This document shows positions 45,601 through 54,074 of a stretch of DNA of 64,000 bases, piece by piece. The position numbers were made by a program, and so were the translations under genes. The notes beneath the pieces are model-generated. The model saw only the letters and a program-made list of their open reading frames with translations, ran no database searches and was not told the DNA's origin. How positions within the stretch are numbered: the first letter of the stretch is position 1; the number at the start of each line of letters is the position of its first letter. Origin of the DNA: Thalassotalea sp. PP2-459 (lineage in GTDB: Bacteria; Pseudomonadota; Gammaproteobacteria; Enterobacterales; Alteromonadaceae). The stretch spans positions 62,001 through 126,000 of the forward strand of contig NZ_MKQD01000085.1 of assembly GCF_001913705.1 (NCBI RefSeq), given 5' to 3'.

Positions 45601-46382
45601 TAATGACGCTCCTGAATGCTTTCAAGAGACAAAAGATAATCTAACAAGTTTTTATAGGCTGTTACCCCTCGCGTTGAGGCTTGAAAATCAGAGGGAACTT
45701 TTTGTGCTTCACTAGCATTTCTAAAGTTTGTGTCTATAGGGATAACTCCTTGCCAAACGGTGTTACCATAGACTTCTTGCAGCTTTCTATATGCTAAAAG
45801 CGATGCTTTAGTTCGCTTATCAAACATGGTTGGCACTATTGTATAAGTAAAAGGTTCTTGTTGTTCACCTTGCATAATATCAAGTGTTTTCATCATCCGA
45901 TCTAACCCTTTCAACGCTAGGAACTCAGTTTGTACTGGCACAATAATGCGATCTGCAGCAGCAAGAGCATTAACCATTAATACCCCTAATACAGGTGGGC
46001 AATCCATCAATACTACGTCATATTCGTCTTGAAGCTGGGCAATAGCCTTTTTTAACACTAACCCCATACCGCCTTTTGCACCTAATGCTCTATCTAACGT
46101 AGCTAATCCCATAGTCGCGGGTAATATATCGATGTTTTTATATTGTGTGGGACACAGGCTTTGCATGATCTGCTCTTTGGTAGACACTTGTGTAAACAGG
46201 TCATATACGCTTAACTCAAGATCTTCAGATTCGATACCAAAATAATAACTCAAAGATGCATGTGGATCAGTATCAACAAGTAAAACGCGTTTACCTTGCT
46301 CGGCTAATAAACCGCCAATCGAAATCGTTGTGGTTGTTTTACCCACACCACCCTTTTGATTTGCAACTGTCCAAACTAACAA
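45600..46382 (-). CDS. parC: ParA-family ATPase ParC (polar chemotaxis localisation)
   Basis: The 260-residue ATPase has the deviant Walker A KGGVGKTTT near residue 10, LLVDTDPHASLSYYFG, and VLMDCPPVLG. In Vibrio and Pseudomonas the ParC/ParP pair places chemotaxis arrays at the cell pole. The gene lies between cheB and the parP-like gene, as in those species. The start is TTG at 46382 with AGGTGAT upstream. It is not a chromosome-partition ParA, because no parB or parS is nearby. Confidence 0.9.
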   Translation of the reverse strand: MLVWTVANQKGGVGKTTTTISIGGLLAEQGKRVLLVDTDPHASLSYYFGIESEDLELSVYDLFTQVSTKEQIMQSLCPTQYKNIDILPATMGLATLDRALGAKGGMGLVLKKAIAQLQDEYDVVLMDCPPVLGVLMVNALAAADRIIVPVQTEFLALKGLDRMMKTLDIMQGEQQEPFTYTIVPTMFDKRTKASLLAYRKLQEVYGNTVWQGVIPIDTNFRNASEAQKVPSDFQASTRGVTAYKNLLDYLLSLESIQERH

Positions 46383-46408
46383 GTTATCACCTATATAGCA
46401 TTGTGGTG

Positions 46409-47521
46409 CTATCCGTACTGTATTTCTTTCAAAATAGCGTTAGGAAATTCAAGTAAAGGTATATCTGCTGTTGATATACCAGCCTTAGCAACGGCTTGGG
46501 GCATGCCATAAACAACGCAACTTTCTTCATCTTGTGCCCAGATAGTCGCTCCTTTTGCTTTAAGCATTCTTGAACCTTCTCGGCCATCAGATCCCATACC
46601 AGTAAGAATAACCCCGAGCACAGAGCCTGAAAATATTTTAGCCGCTGAGCCAAAACTCACATCAACACTTGGTTTAAAAGCAATTCTATCAGTATCATCA
46701 ACCACTACTTTTAGCTTAGCATGATTTTCTTTACCTTCAATTAGCATCTGTGTACCGCCTGGTGCTAGGTAAGCTACACCTGGTTTTAACACATCACCAT
46801 TTTCTGCCTCACGCACACTTATTTTACATAAACTGTCTAAACGCATGGCAAAAGCTTTAGTGAAGGCCGCTGGCATATGTTGTACCATTATAATTGGCAG
46901 AGGAAAATTTTGTGGGAGTTGTGTCAATATTTTTTGTAAAGCGACCGGCCCACCTGTTGATGTACCGATTGCTAAAAGCTTATAGGATTTCCCAGATGGG
47001 CGAATACTACCAATAGGTCGCTTAACTTGTGTATTTAACGTACTATTACTGACAGGTACTGTACTTGGTTTAGTAATGGAAGGTCTATTAAATGGCCTAG
47101 CACTTACTCGCCGAGAACCCAGCCTTTTTCGGGCTATTTCTAATACTCGACTACGTAATATACTACCAGCATCACTATTTGCGTTCGCAATTTCATTGAA
47201 TTTTTTCGGCAGAAAATCAAGCGCACCTGCATCAAGTGCATCAAGCGTTGCCTTAGCTCCTTGATGCGTTAAAGATGAGAACATTAAAATAGGAATCGGT
47301 GAATTTGCCATTATTTGCTTAACAGCTTCTATACCGTTAAGTAATGGCATTTCTATGTCCATGGTAATGACATCAGGCTTTAAAGACTTTGCTTTTTCTA
47401 CTGCTTCAATCCCATTAACAGCAACGTCTATAACCGTTAAGTTCTTATCACTATTAATAATGTCAGTGACCCGACGTCTAAAAAAACTCGAATCATCAAC
47501 AACCAGAACTTTATAGGCCAT
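46409..47521 (-). CDS. cheB: chemotaxis response regulator protein-glutamate methylesterase CheB
   Basis: CheB removes methyl groups from chemoreceptor glutamates, and its activity rises on phosphorylation by CheA. The 370-residue protein has a receiver domain ([10 protein letters not shown], phospho-acceptor Asp in [12 protein letters not shown] near 56), a linker at about 135-180, and the esterase domain. The catalytic residues lie in [10 protein letters not shown] (Ser), VQHMP (His) and [10 protein letters not shown] (Asp). It follows cheA by 32 bases. No cheR gene is in this window. Confidence 0.96.
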   Translation of the reverse strand: MAYKVLVVDDSSFFRRRVTDIINSDKNLTVIDVAVNGIEAVEKAKSLKPDVITMDIEMPLLNGIEAVKQIMANSPIPILMFSSLTHQGAKATLDALDAGALDFLPKKFNEIANANSDAGSILRSRVLEIARKRLGSRRVSARPFNRPSITKPSTVPVSNSTLNTQVKRPIGSIRPSGKSYKLLAIGTSTGGPVALQKILTQLPQNFPLPIIMVQHMPAAFTKAFAMRLDSLCKISVREAENGDVLKPGVAYLAPGGTQMLIEGKENHAKLKVVVDDTDRIAFKPSVDVSFGSAAKIFSGSVLGVILTGMGSDGREGSRMLKAKGATIWAQDEESCVVYGMPQAVAKAGISTADIPLLEFPNAILKEIQYG

Positions 47522-47553
47522 TTAATATCTCTTTTGCGTATTGTTATCGTTAA

Positions 47554-49653
47554 TTATGAACGCAATTTTTTATTTACCGCGGATTTTTTCGCATAAAATT
47601 TTAACATGCTTGGTACATCAATAATTAATGCTATACCACCGTCACTTGTTATTGTTGCGCCTGCCATACCAGGAGTGCCGTGTAATAAACGGTCAAGCGG
47701 TTTAATTACGACTTCTTCCTGCCCGATCAAACTGTCTACCACAAAGCCAATTTGTTGAGCACCTAATTGAACAATGACAACATGCCCTTTATCTCTCGGT
47801 TTTTCTTTGAAATCTCTCACTAGCCATTGATCAAGATAAAATAGCGGGATCGCTTTTTCTCGAACAATGATGGTTAGTTGACCATCAACGACATTAGTAT
47901 TCGTCAAGTCTAAATGGAAAATCTCATTAACGGCGGCAAGAGGTAGCGCGAACGTTTGTTCACCAACGACCACCATTAATGTAGGTAAAATAGCTAATGT
48001 AAGAGGGACTTTAATCTCAAGTACCGTACCAACACCTAATTCAGAATCTATATTTACTGTACCGTTTAATTGGGTGATTTTCGTTTTGACAACGTCCATA
48101 CCAACGCCACGGCCCGACACTTCTGAAATCTCTGTTTTTGTTGAAAAACCAGGGGCAAAAATAAGATTAAAAGCGTCAGAATCAGACATTCTTGCTGCGG
48201 CATCAGCATCTAAAACGCCGCGCTCAATGGCGATTTCTTTTAATTTTTCAGCGTTCATCCCTGCACCATCATCTCTAATGGTCAGGAGTATATGATCACC
48301 TTCTTGTGAGGCTGATAAAATAACCGTACCTTCACGCGGTTTACCGTTTTCTTCTCGAGTACTTGGTGTTTCAATACCATGGTCAACCGAATTACGTACT
48401 AAATGCACCAAAGGATCGGCTAATGCTTCGACAAGGTTCTTATCGAGATCGGTCTCTTCACCCTCTAATATTAACTTAATTTCTTTATTTAAACTTCTGG
48501 CAAGATCGCGTACTACACGTGGGAAACGACCAAAAACTTTCTTAATAGGTTGCATGCGAGTTTTCATCACTGCACCTTGTAAGTCAGTAGTTACCGCGTC
48601 TAAATTAGATACCGCTTTAGTCAGTTCTTCGTCTTCCTTTGTCATGCCTAAACTTGTCAGTCTATTACGCACTAAGACTAACTCACCAACCATGTTCATA
48701 ATTTGATCAAGACGCTGGGTATCAACACGAACGGTTGTTTCACCTTGCGGAGCATTTTGTTTATCCGCAGGTTTTTTCGCCGGTGCTTTAGCAACGGGCT
48801 TAGCCGCTGCAGTTGGTTGTTCAGCTGGCTTGGGTGCTGTTGCTTGAACAGGCTTAGGTTGAGCAACCTCTTCAGGTGCTTGGTTGCTGCTTGTTTGAGG
48901 TGCTTTACCTTTACCGTGCAATTCATCAAGAAGACTTTCAAAATCGTCATCGTTGATTTCATCGTTGTTTCCAGATTCAGGTTTTGCACCAACACCTGGT
49001 GCAAAAGCACCTTGACCATGAAGCTCATCTAATAAGTTTTCAAATTCATCGTCAGTTATTTCATTGCTAGAACTTGCCGAGCTAGCAGAAGGGGCAGTAC
49101 TTTGTGCAGGTGGCGCACTGGATGAGCCTCCCCCATGTAATTCATCTAATAAGCGTTCAAACTCATCTTCAGACATTTCGTCTGATGAAGCATCATTGCT
49201 TGATGTGTCTGTTGATACGACCTGTGTTGGCATTTCAGGTGTTGCCGCAACTGGTTCTGCGCCTTCGGGAGAGCTTAGACGATGTAATTCTGCTAATAAT
49301 GCTGGGTCGGCAGGAATCAGTTCTTCACGGGCTTGCACCAAGGCAAACATATCATTAATCGTATCTAACCCTTGCAGAATAACATCCATAAGTTCAGGTG
49401 TTACACTTCGTTGACCATTACGCAAAATATCAAAGATATTCTCAGCGCCATGACACACATCTACAAGTTCAGTTAATGATAAGAAACCCGCACCGCCTTT
49501 CACCGTGTGAAAGCCACGAAAAATAGCGTTTAATAGATCTGCGTTATCTGGATCATTTTCTAGTTCAACAAGTTGCTCAGATAAGCTTTCAAGTATTTCA
49601 CCTGCTTCGATTAGAAAATCTTGAAGAATTTCTTCATCTGCTTCGTATGACAT
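47554..49653 (-). CDS. cheA: chemotaxis histidine kinase CheA with triplicated linker motif
   Basis: CheA phosphorylates CheY and CheB in response to receptors. Domains in the 699 residues: P1 Hpt with His49 in HTVKGG; a long linker (about 130-305); P3 dimerisation (RLDQIMNMVGELVLVRN); the P4 ATPase with HLVRNSVDHGIE and GRGVGMDVV; and the P5 CheW-like domain. No P2 domain is seen. The linker has three copies of a 12-residue motif of type DEFExLLDELHG at 163-174, 202-213 and 236-247, a region that in Vibrio binds ParP. The Ala/Pro/Lys-rich stretch at 265-305 is low complexity. Confidence 0.96.
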   Translation of the reverse strand: MSYEADEEILQDFLIEAGEILESLSEQLVELENDPDNADLLNAIFRGFHTVKGGAGFLSLTELVDVCHGAENIFDILRNGQRSVTPELMDVILQGLDTINDMFALVQAREELIPADPALLAELHRLSSPEGAEPVAATPEMPTQVVSTDTSSNDASSDEMSEDEFERLLDELHGGGSSSAPPAQSTAPSASSASSSNEITDDEFENLLDELHGQGAFAPGVGAKPESGNNDEINDDDFESLLDELHGKGKAPQTSSNQAPEEVAQPKPVQATAPKPAEQPTAAAKPVAKAPAKKPADKQNAPQGETTVRVDTQRLDQIMNMVGELVLVRNRLTSLGMTKEDEELTKAVSNLDAVTTDLQGAVMKTRMQPIKKVFGRFPRVVRDLARSLNKEIKLILEGEETDLDKNLVEALADPLVHLVRNSVDHGIETPSTREENGKPREGTVILSASQEGDHILLTIRDDGAGMNAEKLKEIAIERGVLDADAAARMSDSDAFNLIFAPGFSTKTEISEVSGRGVGMDVVKTKITQLNGTVNIDSELGVGTVLEIKVPLTLAILPTLMVVVGEQTFALPLAAVNEIFHLDLTNTNVVDGQLTIIVREKAIPLFYLDQWLVRDFKEKPRDKGHVVIVQLGAQQIGFVVDSLIGQEEVVIKPLDRLLHGTPGMAGATITSDGGIALIIDVPSMLKFYAKKSAVNKKLRS

Positions 49654-49666
49654 CCAGCAACTCCTA

Positions 49667-50410
49667 TTAGAATCCTAAACTTGATAAAAGATCATCAACA
49701 TCGTCTTGATCAGCAACTACGTCATCTCGATTATCTTTATTAACAATTGGGCCTTCAACGAGGTTTTCGCCAACCGATGGCTTACCCGTGCCCTGCATAC
49801 TTTCACTTGTGACACCAAAAGCCGTCAACATATTAATTAAACTATCTTCTACTTCTCTAACCAGATCAATCACTTTTCGAATCACTTGTCCGGTTAAGTC
49901 TTGGAAATCTTGCGCCATTAATACATCAGTCATTAAACCATGCATACGCTCAGTTTCACGTTCTGAAGTTTTCAGTAACACGTCAATATCATGACATAAA
50001 GATTTAAACTCACCGACATCTAAATTATTATGCATCAGTTTATTCCACAGCGGTTTAACTGTGCTAATTTGGTGTTGAATGGTATTAACAACAGGAAAGA
50101 TAGATTCAACTGCATCCATCGTTTTGTTGGCTGCATCTTCTGTACGACTGATCACATAATTTAATCGTTCTTTTGCATCAGGAATATCTGCTGTCGCTAA
50201 ATCATTCAATCGCGAATCTAACTGAAAATTCATTAATGAGTCATGAAGTTGACGGGTTAACTTACCAATCTCGGCAAATAACTCGGAATTAATCGGGTTT
50301 TGAATTTCGGCAATTAATTCATCTGCTTTATCTTGTTGATCGGTTTCTAAATATTCAACCAACATTTTTGCCTGTTCCAATGAAACATGGACACCGTTAT
50401 TTATACTCAT
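49667..50410 (-). CDS. cheZ: CheY phosphatase CheZ
   Basis: CheZ speeds dephosphorylation of CheY-P. The 247-residue protein has a long helical hairpin with the conserved DVLMAQDFQDLTGQVIRKV, which includes the catalytic Gln (in DLTGQV). The C-terminal CheY-binding tail is DVDDLLSSLGF. It lies between cheY and cheA, the standard order. The start is an ATG at 50410. Confidence 0.96.
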   Translation of the reverse strand: MSINNGVHVSLEQAKMLVEYLETDQQDKADELIAEIQNPINSELFAEIGKLTRQLHDSLMNFQLDSRLNDLATADIPDAKERLNYVISRTEDAANKTMDAVESIFPVVNTIQHQISTVKPLWNKLMHNNLDVGEFKSLCHDIDVLLKTSERETERMHGLMTDVLMAQDFQDLTGQVIRKVIDLVREVEDSLINMLTAFGVTSESMQGTGKPSVGENLVEGPIVNKDNRDDVVADQDDVDDLLSSLGF

Positions 50411-50437
50411 GCAACGTCCTTACGTGGCAACTCGTTA

Positions 50438-50821
50438 TTATCCTAAACGCTCAAAAATTTTATCAAGCTTAGTTTTTAACGTTGCTGCAGTAAAAGGCTT
50501 CACAATATAACCGTTAACACCCGCTTGCGCAGCCATCACGATTTGTTCTTTCTTCGCTTCAGCTGTTACCATTAAAACAGGTATATGCGACAAACTTGCA
50601 TCTGCTCGTATCGCTTTGAGTAAATCGATACCTTGCATCCCTGGCATATTCCAATCAGTAACGACAAAATCAAAATCACCTTCTTTAAGCATAGGTAAAG
50701 CTGTACTGCCGTCATCTGCTTCTTGAATATTAGTGAACCCTAAATCACGTAGTAAGTTTTTTACGATGCGTCTCATTGTTGAAAAGTCGTCAACAACAAG
50801 TACTTTCATATTTTTATCCAA
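50438..50821 (-). CDS. cheY: chemotaxis response regulator CheY
   Basis: CheY-P binds the flagellar switch protein FliM and changes rotation. The 127-residue single receiver domain has the acidic pair D11-D12, the phospho-acceptor D56 in [10 protein letters not shown]86 and K108. The start is a TTG with a strong GGAGG five bases upstream, while an ATG follows four codons later. An N-terminal MDKNMK-type start is usual in Shewanella-like CheY. It follows fliA by 47 bases. Confidence 0.96.
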   Translation of the reverse strand: MDKNMKVLVVDDFSTMRRIVKNLLRDLGFTNIQEADDGSTALPMLKEGDFDFVVTDWNMPGMQGIDLLKAIRADASLSHIPVLMVTAEAKKEQIVMAAQAGVNGYIVKPFTAATLKTKLDKIFERLG

Positions 50822-50868
50822 GGCACCCTCCAGGGACTTAATTCTAAATGCTTATAAATATATTGTAC

Positions 50869-51588
50869 TTAACTTTGCCAAGATTGCATACGGGCTTTTA
50901 ATCGATGTAATGCTTGGCTATGAATCTGGCTAACTCTCGACTCACTAACATCGAGCACTTGACCAATTTCGCGTAAATTCAATTCTTCGTCGTAATACAG
51001 AGACAGTACTAAAGCTTCTCGCTCTGGTAAAGTAGTAATGCACTCTGCCAATGACTTTTTAAACACTACATGTTCTATATTTTGATATGGATCAGTATTG
51101 TTTTTATCTTCAAAGCTTGAAACAGCATCTTCATTGACACCTAAATCTTCAATACCGATGATTTTGCCGCCATTTACTTCGTTAAGAATATGATGGTACT
51201 CATTCAGCGAAATATCAAGTTTTTCAGCCACTTCAATATCAGAAACATCTCTGCCTAGCTCTGCTTCCAAGTTTTTTATGGCTTCGCTGACCATTCTGCT
51301 GTTTTTATGTACTGATCTGGGGGTCCAATCACCACGACGTATCTCATCGAGCATTGCGCCACGAATACGTATACCCGCGAAGGTTTCAAAGCTAGCCCCT
51401 TTGGTGTTATCAAAGTTATTTGCCGCTTCCAATAGACCAATCATGCCCGATTGAATAAGATCATCAACTATCACACTAGCAGGCAGACGAGCGAGTAGAT
51501 GATAAGCGATACGCTTTACTAAACTGCTATGCTGCTCGAGCAATGCCGTTTTATCAATTTGCGAACCGTATGCACTGGCTTTACCCAA
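50869..51588 (-). CDS. fliA: flagellar sigma factor FliA (sigma-28)
   Basis: FliA directs RNA polymerase to late flagellar and chemotaxis genes. The 239-residue protein has region 2 (LLARLPASVIVDDLIQSGMIGLLEA, then GIRIRGAMLDEIR), region 3 and region 4 with a helix-turn-helix (LNLREIGQVLDVSESRVSQ). The start is TTG at 51588 with AAGGTAAG upstream. It lies between flhG and cheY, the order in Vibrio and Shewanella polar systems. No flgM is in the window. Confidence 0.96.
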   Translation of the reverse strand: MGKASAYGSQIDKTALLEQHSSLVKRIAYHLLARLPASVIVDDLIQSGMIGLLEAANNFDNTKGASFETFAGIRIRGAMLDEIRRGDWTPRSVHKNSRMVSEAIKNLEAELGRDVSDIEVAEKLDISLNEYHHILNEVNGGKIIGIEDLGVNEDAVSSFEDKNNTDPYQNIEHVVFKKSLAECITTLPEREALVLSLYYDEELNLREIGQVLDVSESRVSQIHSQALHRLKARMQSWQS

Positions 51589-51605
51589 AATTGCTTACCT
51601 TCGAA

Positions 51606-52448
51606 TTAGTTTTCAATTAACTGTTCAATAAAAAACTCTAAGTGCCCCGAAGCATGGTTTGGCACTGGCCACTTAGTTATTTTTTGAGCTAACGCTCTAA
51701 ATGCTCTGGCTGCTGGAGAATCAGGAAAAGCTTCTACAATAGCTTGTTGCTTCCTAACTGCATTACGAATGTTTTCATCAAAAGGAATGACACCGACTAA
51801 CTCAAGCGCAACATCTAAAAAACGCTCAGAAACTTTTGAAAGCTTACCAAATAACTGCTGCCCTTCTTTCGGACTTCTTACCATATTAGCAACGACTTTA
51901 AACTTAAATACTTCATGGTCACGGCTGAGTAATTTCATTAACGCATAACAGTCGGTGATTGAGGTTGGCTCATCACAAACAACCAATAACACGTCTTGAG
52001 CCGCGCGAGCAAAACTCAATACCATATCTGAAATACCTGCTGCGGTATCAACTATGAGCACATCAAATTGCGTTTGCATATCGCTAAAAGCACGAATTAA
52101 TCCAGCATGTTCAGATGGCGTAAGATCAACCATTGACTGAGTACCAGAAGTTGCGGGAATGATTTTAATTCCTGCAGGGCCTTCAATAATAATATCGTCG
52201 AGTTCACACTCGCCTGACATAACATGTGATAAATTACGTTTTACACGTAAACCAAGCATTACATCAACATTGGCTAAGCCTAAATCAGCATCGAGTACTA
52301 GTACTCTTTTTCCAAGTTGAGCTAAGGCAATAGACGTATTAAGCGAGACATTGGTTTTACCCACTCCCCCTTTACCACCAGAAACTGCTATGACTTTAAT
52401 TTGATTTTGCTGTTGCATTTTTCTTAAGCCACTTGCCTGATCAATCAT
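51606..52448 (-). CDS. flhG: flagellar number regulator FlhG (FleN, MinD-like ATPase)
   Basis: FlhG limits polar flagella number by stimulating the FlhF GTPase and by acting on FlrA/FleQ-type regulators. The 280-residue protein carries the N-terminal activation motif DQASGLR at 3-9, the deviant Walker A GGKGGVGKT at 24-32, and LVLDADLGLANVD. It follows flhF by 32 bases. The pair points to a single or few polar flagella. Confidence 0.95.
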   Translation of the reverse strand: MIDQASGLRKMQQQNQIKVIAVSGGKGGVGKTNVSLNTSIALAQLGKRVLVLDADLGLANVDVMLGLRVKRNLSHVMSGECELDDIIIEGPAGIKIIPATSGTQSMVDLTPSEHAGLIRAFSDMQTQFDVLIVDTAAGISDMVLSFARAAQDVLLVVCDEPTSITDCYALMKLLSRDHEVFKFKVVANMVRSPKEGQQLFGKLSKVSERFLDVALELVGVIPFDENIRNAVRKQQAIVEAFPDSPAARAFRALAQKITKWPVPNHASGHLEFFIEQLIEN

Positions 52449-52480
52449 TTACATCACTCTAATTAAACATCAAAAATAAT

Positions 52481-53989
52481 TTACATGCCAACTGCCATAG
52501 AAGCAGAGGTAGGGCGCCACGAGTTGTGACCATTCAATTTTGTTGCAAGCCTATCTGCAAGCGTAACTAACTTTTCAGCATTTGCAACTTTAATATCTTC
52601 TGGAACTCTTTGTCCATCAGTAAGATACCCTATTGCGAGGCCATTTTGTATAGATGTTGCAATTATTTCACCAACGCTCAAACTTTCATCTAGCTTTGTA
52701 TAAATACACCCCGCCAACGGTACTTTTTTGAAGCGTTCAACGTTTTCTTGCATAACACGCTGTTGGGTATTGGCTGACAATACTAAGTAATTTCGAATTC
52801 TAACACGAGAATTCGCAATCAGGGTAGTAAGGTGATCGTTTAATCTCATATCACGCTGCCCCATACCTGCGGTATCAATGAGCACTAATTTTTTATCTGA
52901 GAACTGTTGTAATAGCGTATCAAGTGCCGCGCCATCTTTGGCAAGCTTAACCTGACAACCAATGATGCGTCCATAAGTAGTTAGTTGTTCGAAGCCTGCA
53001 ATTCGGTAACTGTCTGTAGAAATCATGGCGACTTTATCGGCACCATGAATTTGAGCAAAACGGGCAGCTAATTTTGCGACGGTCGTTGTTTTCCCTACAC
53101 CCGTTGGCCCTACTAGCGATACCACACCACCACGGTGAATAATTTCATTATTTGTTGTATGTAATTGACTCGCTAACAATTGCTTAGCTTGTAGCCATGA
53201 ATCTTCCTCATTTTCAACATTGGGTAAATAGCTTGCGATCTGGTCAGCAACATTTTCAGTAATCCCCATTGCCATTAAACGGTCAACCAATAGGGCTTTA
53301 GCAGGGTTTTTTTGTGCCATATCTTGCCACATCAAACCGGAAATTTGATGCTCAAGTAATTGACGAATAGAAGACATTTCACGGCGCATTGCTTCAATTT
53401 CACGGTTTTGCTGTGGCGTATTATCTCTCGTTTGATGATGTGATTCTGTCATTGACGCTTGCTCACTCTGATGAGCATTGTTTGGTGTTTCAGTTGATAA
53501 AGCTTCAGGAGTCGACTGAGAGGCGTGTTGTTTATCTGTTGGTGCTTGGTGTGCCCCTTGCTCTAAACGATCAGTAAAGTTTTTTAGCTGTTGCTCAATA
53601 TCTAATGCATGTTGCTGTTGGTGTGCAGTAGATGTTTGAATCGGCGTTGCTTTACTTTTAGGGGTATTTTGTTGGCGCTGTAATAATGCAGCAAGGCTAT
53701 CAGCTGGTGGCTGTGCTTCATCAGTACTAGATTGCACGTTTGACGCCGCTTCATTAGTATTTTGTGGCTGACGTCCGATAGACACCACATCTTGAGAAAT
53801 TTCTCGCGCAACGTGCTCTGATGGCTGTGCTGAAGGTGTTGTTTGTTGGCTATAATCTACCGCCGCCATTAATTCAACACCTTCTGGAATCTTCTTATTC
53901 GACATGATTACTGCTTCTGCACCAAGCTCTAGCTTGATTTGTTCAAGTGCTGTTCTCATATCTTTTGCAACAAAACGTCTTATTTTCAC
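52481..53989 (-). CDS. flhF: flagellar placement SRP-like GTPase FlhF
   Basis: FlhF marks the cell pole for flagellar assembly. The 502-residue protein has an N-terminal B-domain (basic start MKIRRFVAKDMRTALEQIK) and a long Gln/Thr-rich, disordered stretch (about 50-195). The NG GTPase domain follows, with P-loop GPTGVGKT at 294-301, the DTAGMGQRD motif and TKLDE. The start is GTG with AAGGGG five bases upstream. The gene is downstream of flhA. Confidence 0.95.
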   Translation of the reverse strand: MKIRRFVAKDMRTALEQIKLELGAEAVIMSNKKIPEGVELMAAVDYSQQTTPSAQPSEHVAREISQDVVSIGRQPQNTNEAASNVQSSTDEAQPPADSLAALLQRQQNTPKSKATPIQTSTAHQQQHALDIEQQLKNFTDRLEQGAHQAPTDKQHASQSTPEALSTETPNNAHQSEQASMTESHHQTRDNTPQQNREIEAMRREMSSIRQLLEHQISGLMWQDMAQKNPAKALLVDRLMAMGITENVADQIASYLPNVENEEDSWLQAKQLLASQLHTTNNEIIHRGGVVSLVGPTGVGKTTTVAKLAARFAQIHGADKVAMISTDSYRIAGFEQLTTYGRIIGCQVKLAKDGAALDTLLQQFSDKKLVLIDTAGMGQRDMRLNDHLTTLIANSRVRIRNYLVLSANTQQRVMQENVERFKKVPLAGCIYTKLDESLSVGEIIATSIQNGLAIGYLTDGQRVPEDIKVANAEKLVTLADRLATKLNGHNSWRPTSASMAVGM

Positions 53990-54074
53990 GTTGACCCCTT
54001 ACCGAACACATCGCGGCGTTATCTTTGTTAAATCAGTTACTGCATCAACATTTCTCAGTGTTTAACGATAATGA

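Noticed and set aside
45600-46382. ParA-like gene as a chromosome or plasmid partition locus
   Set aside because: No parB or parS is near; it is embedded between cheB and a CheW-domain gene, the ParC/ParP arrangement.
48696-49414. Several overlapping open frames on both strands over the cheA linker
   Set aside because: These are shadows of the low-complexity CheA linker, which has few stop codons in other frames.
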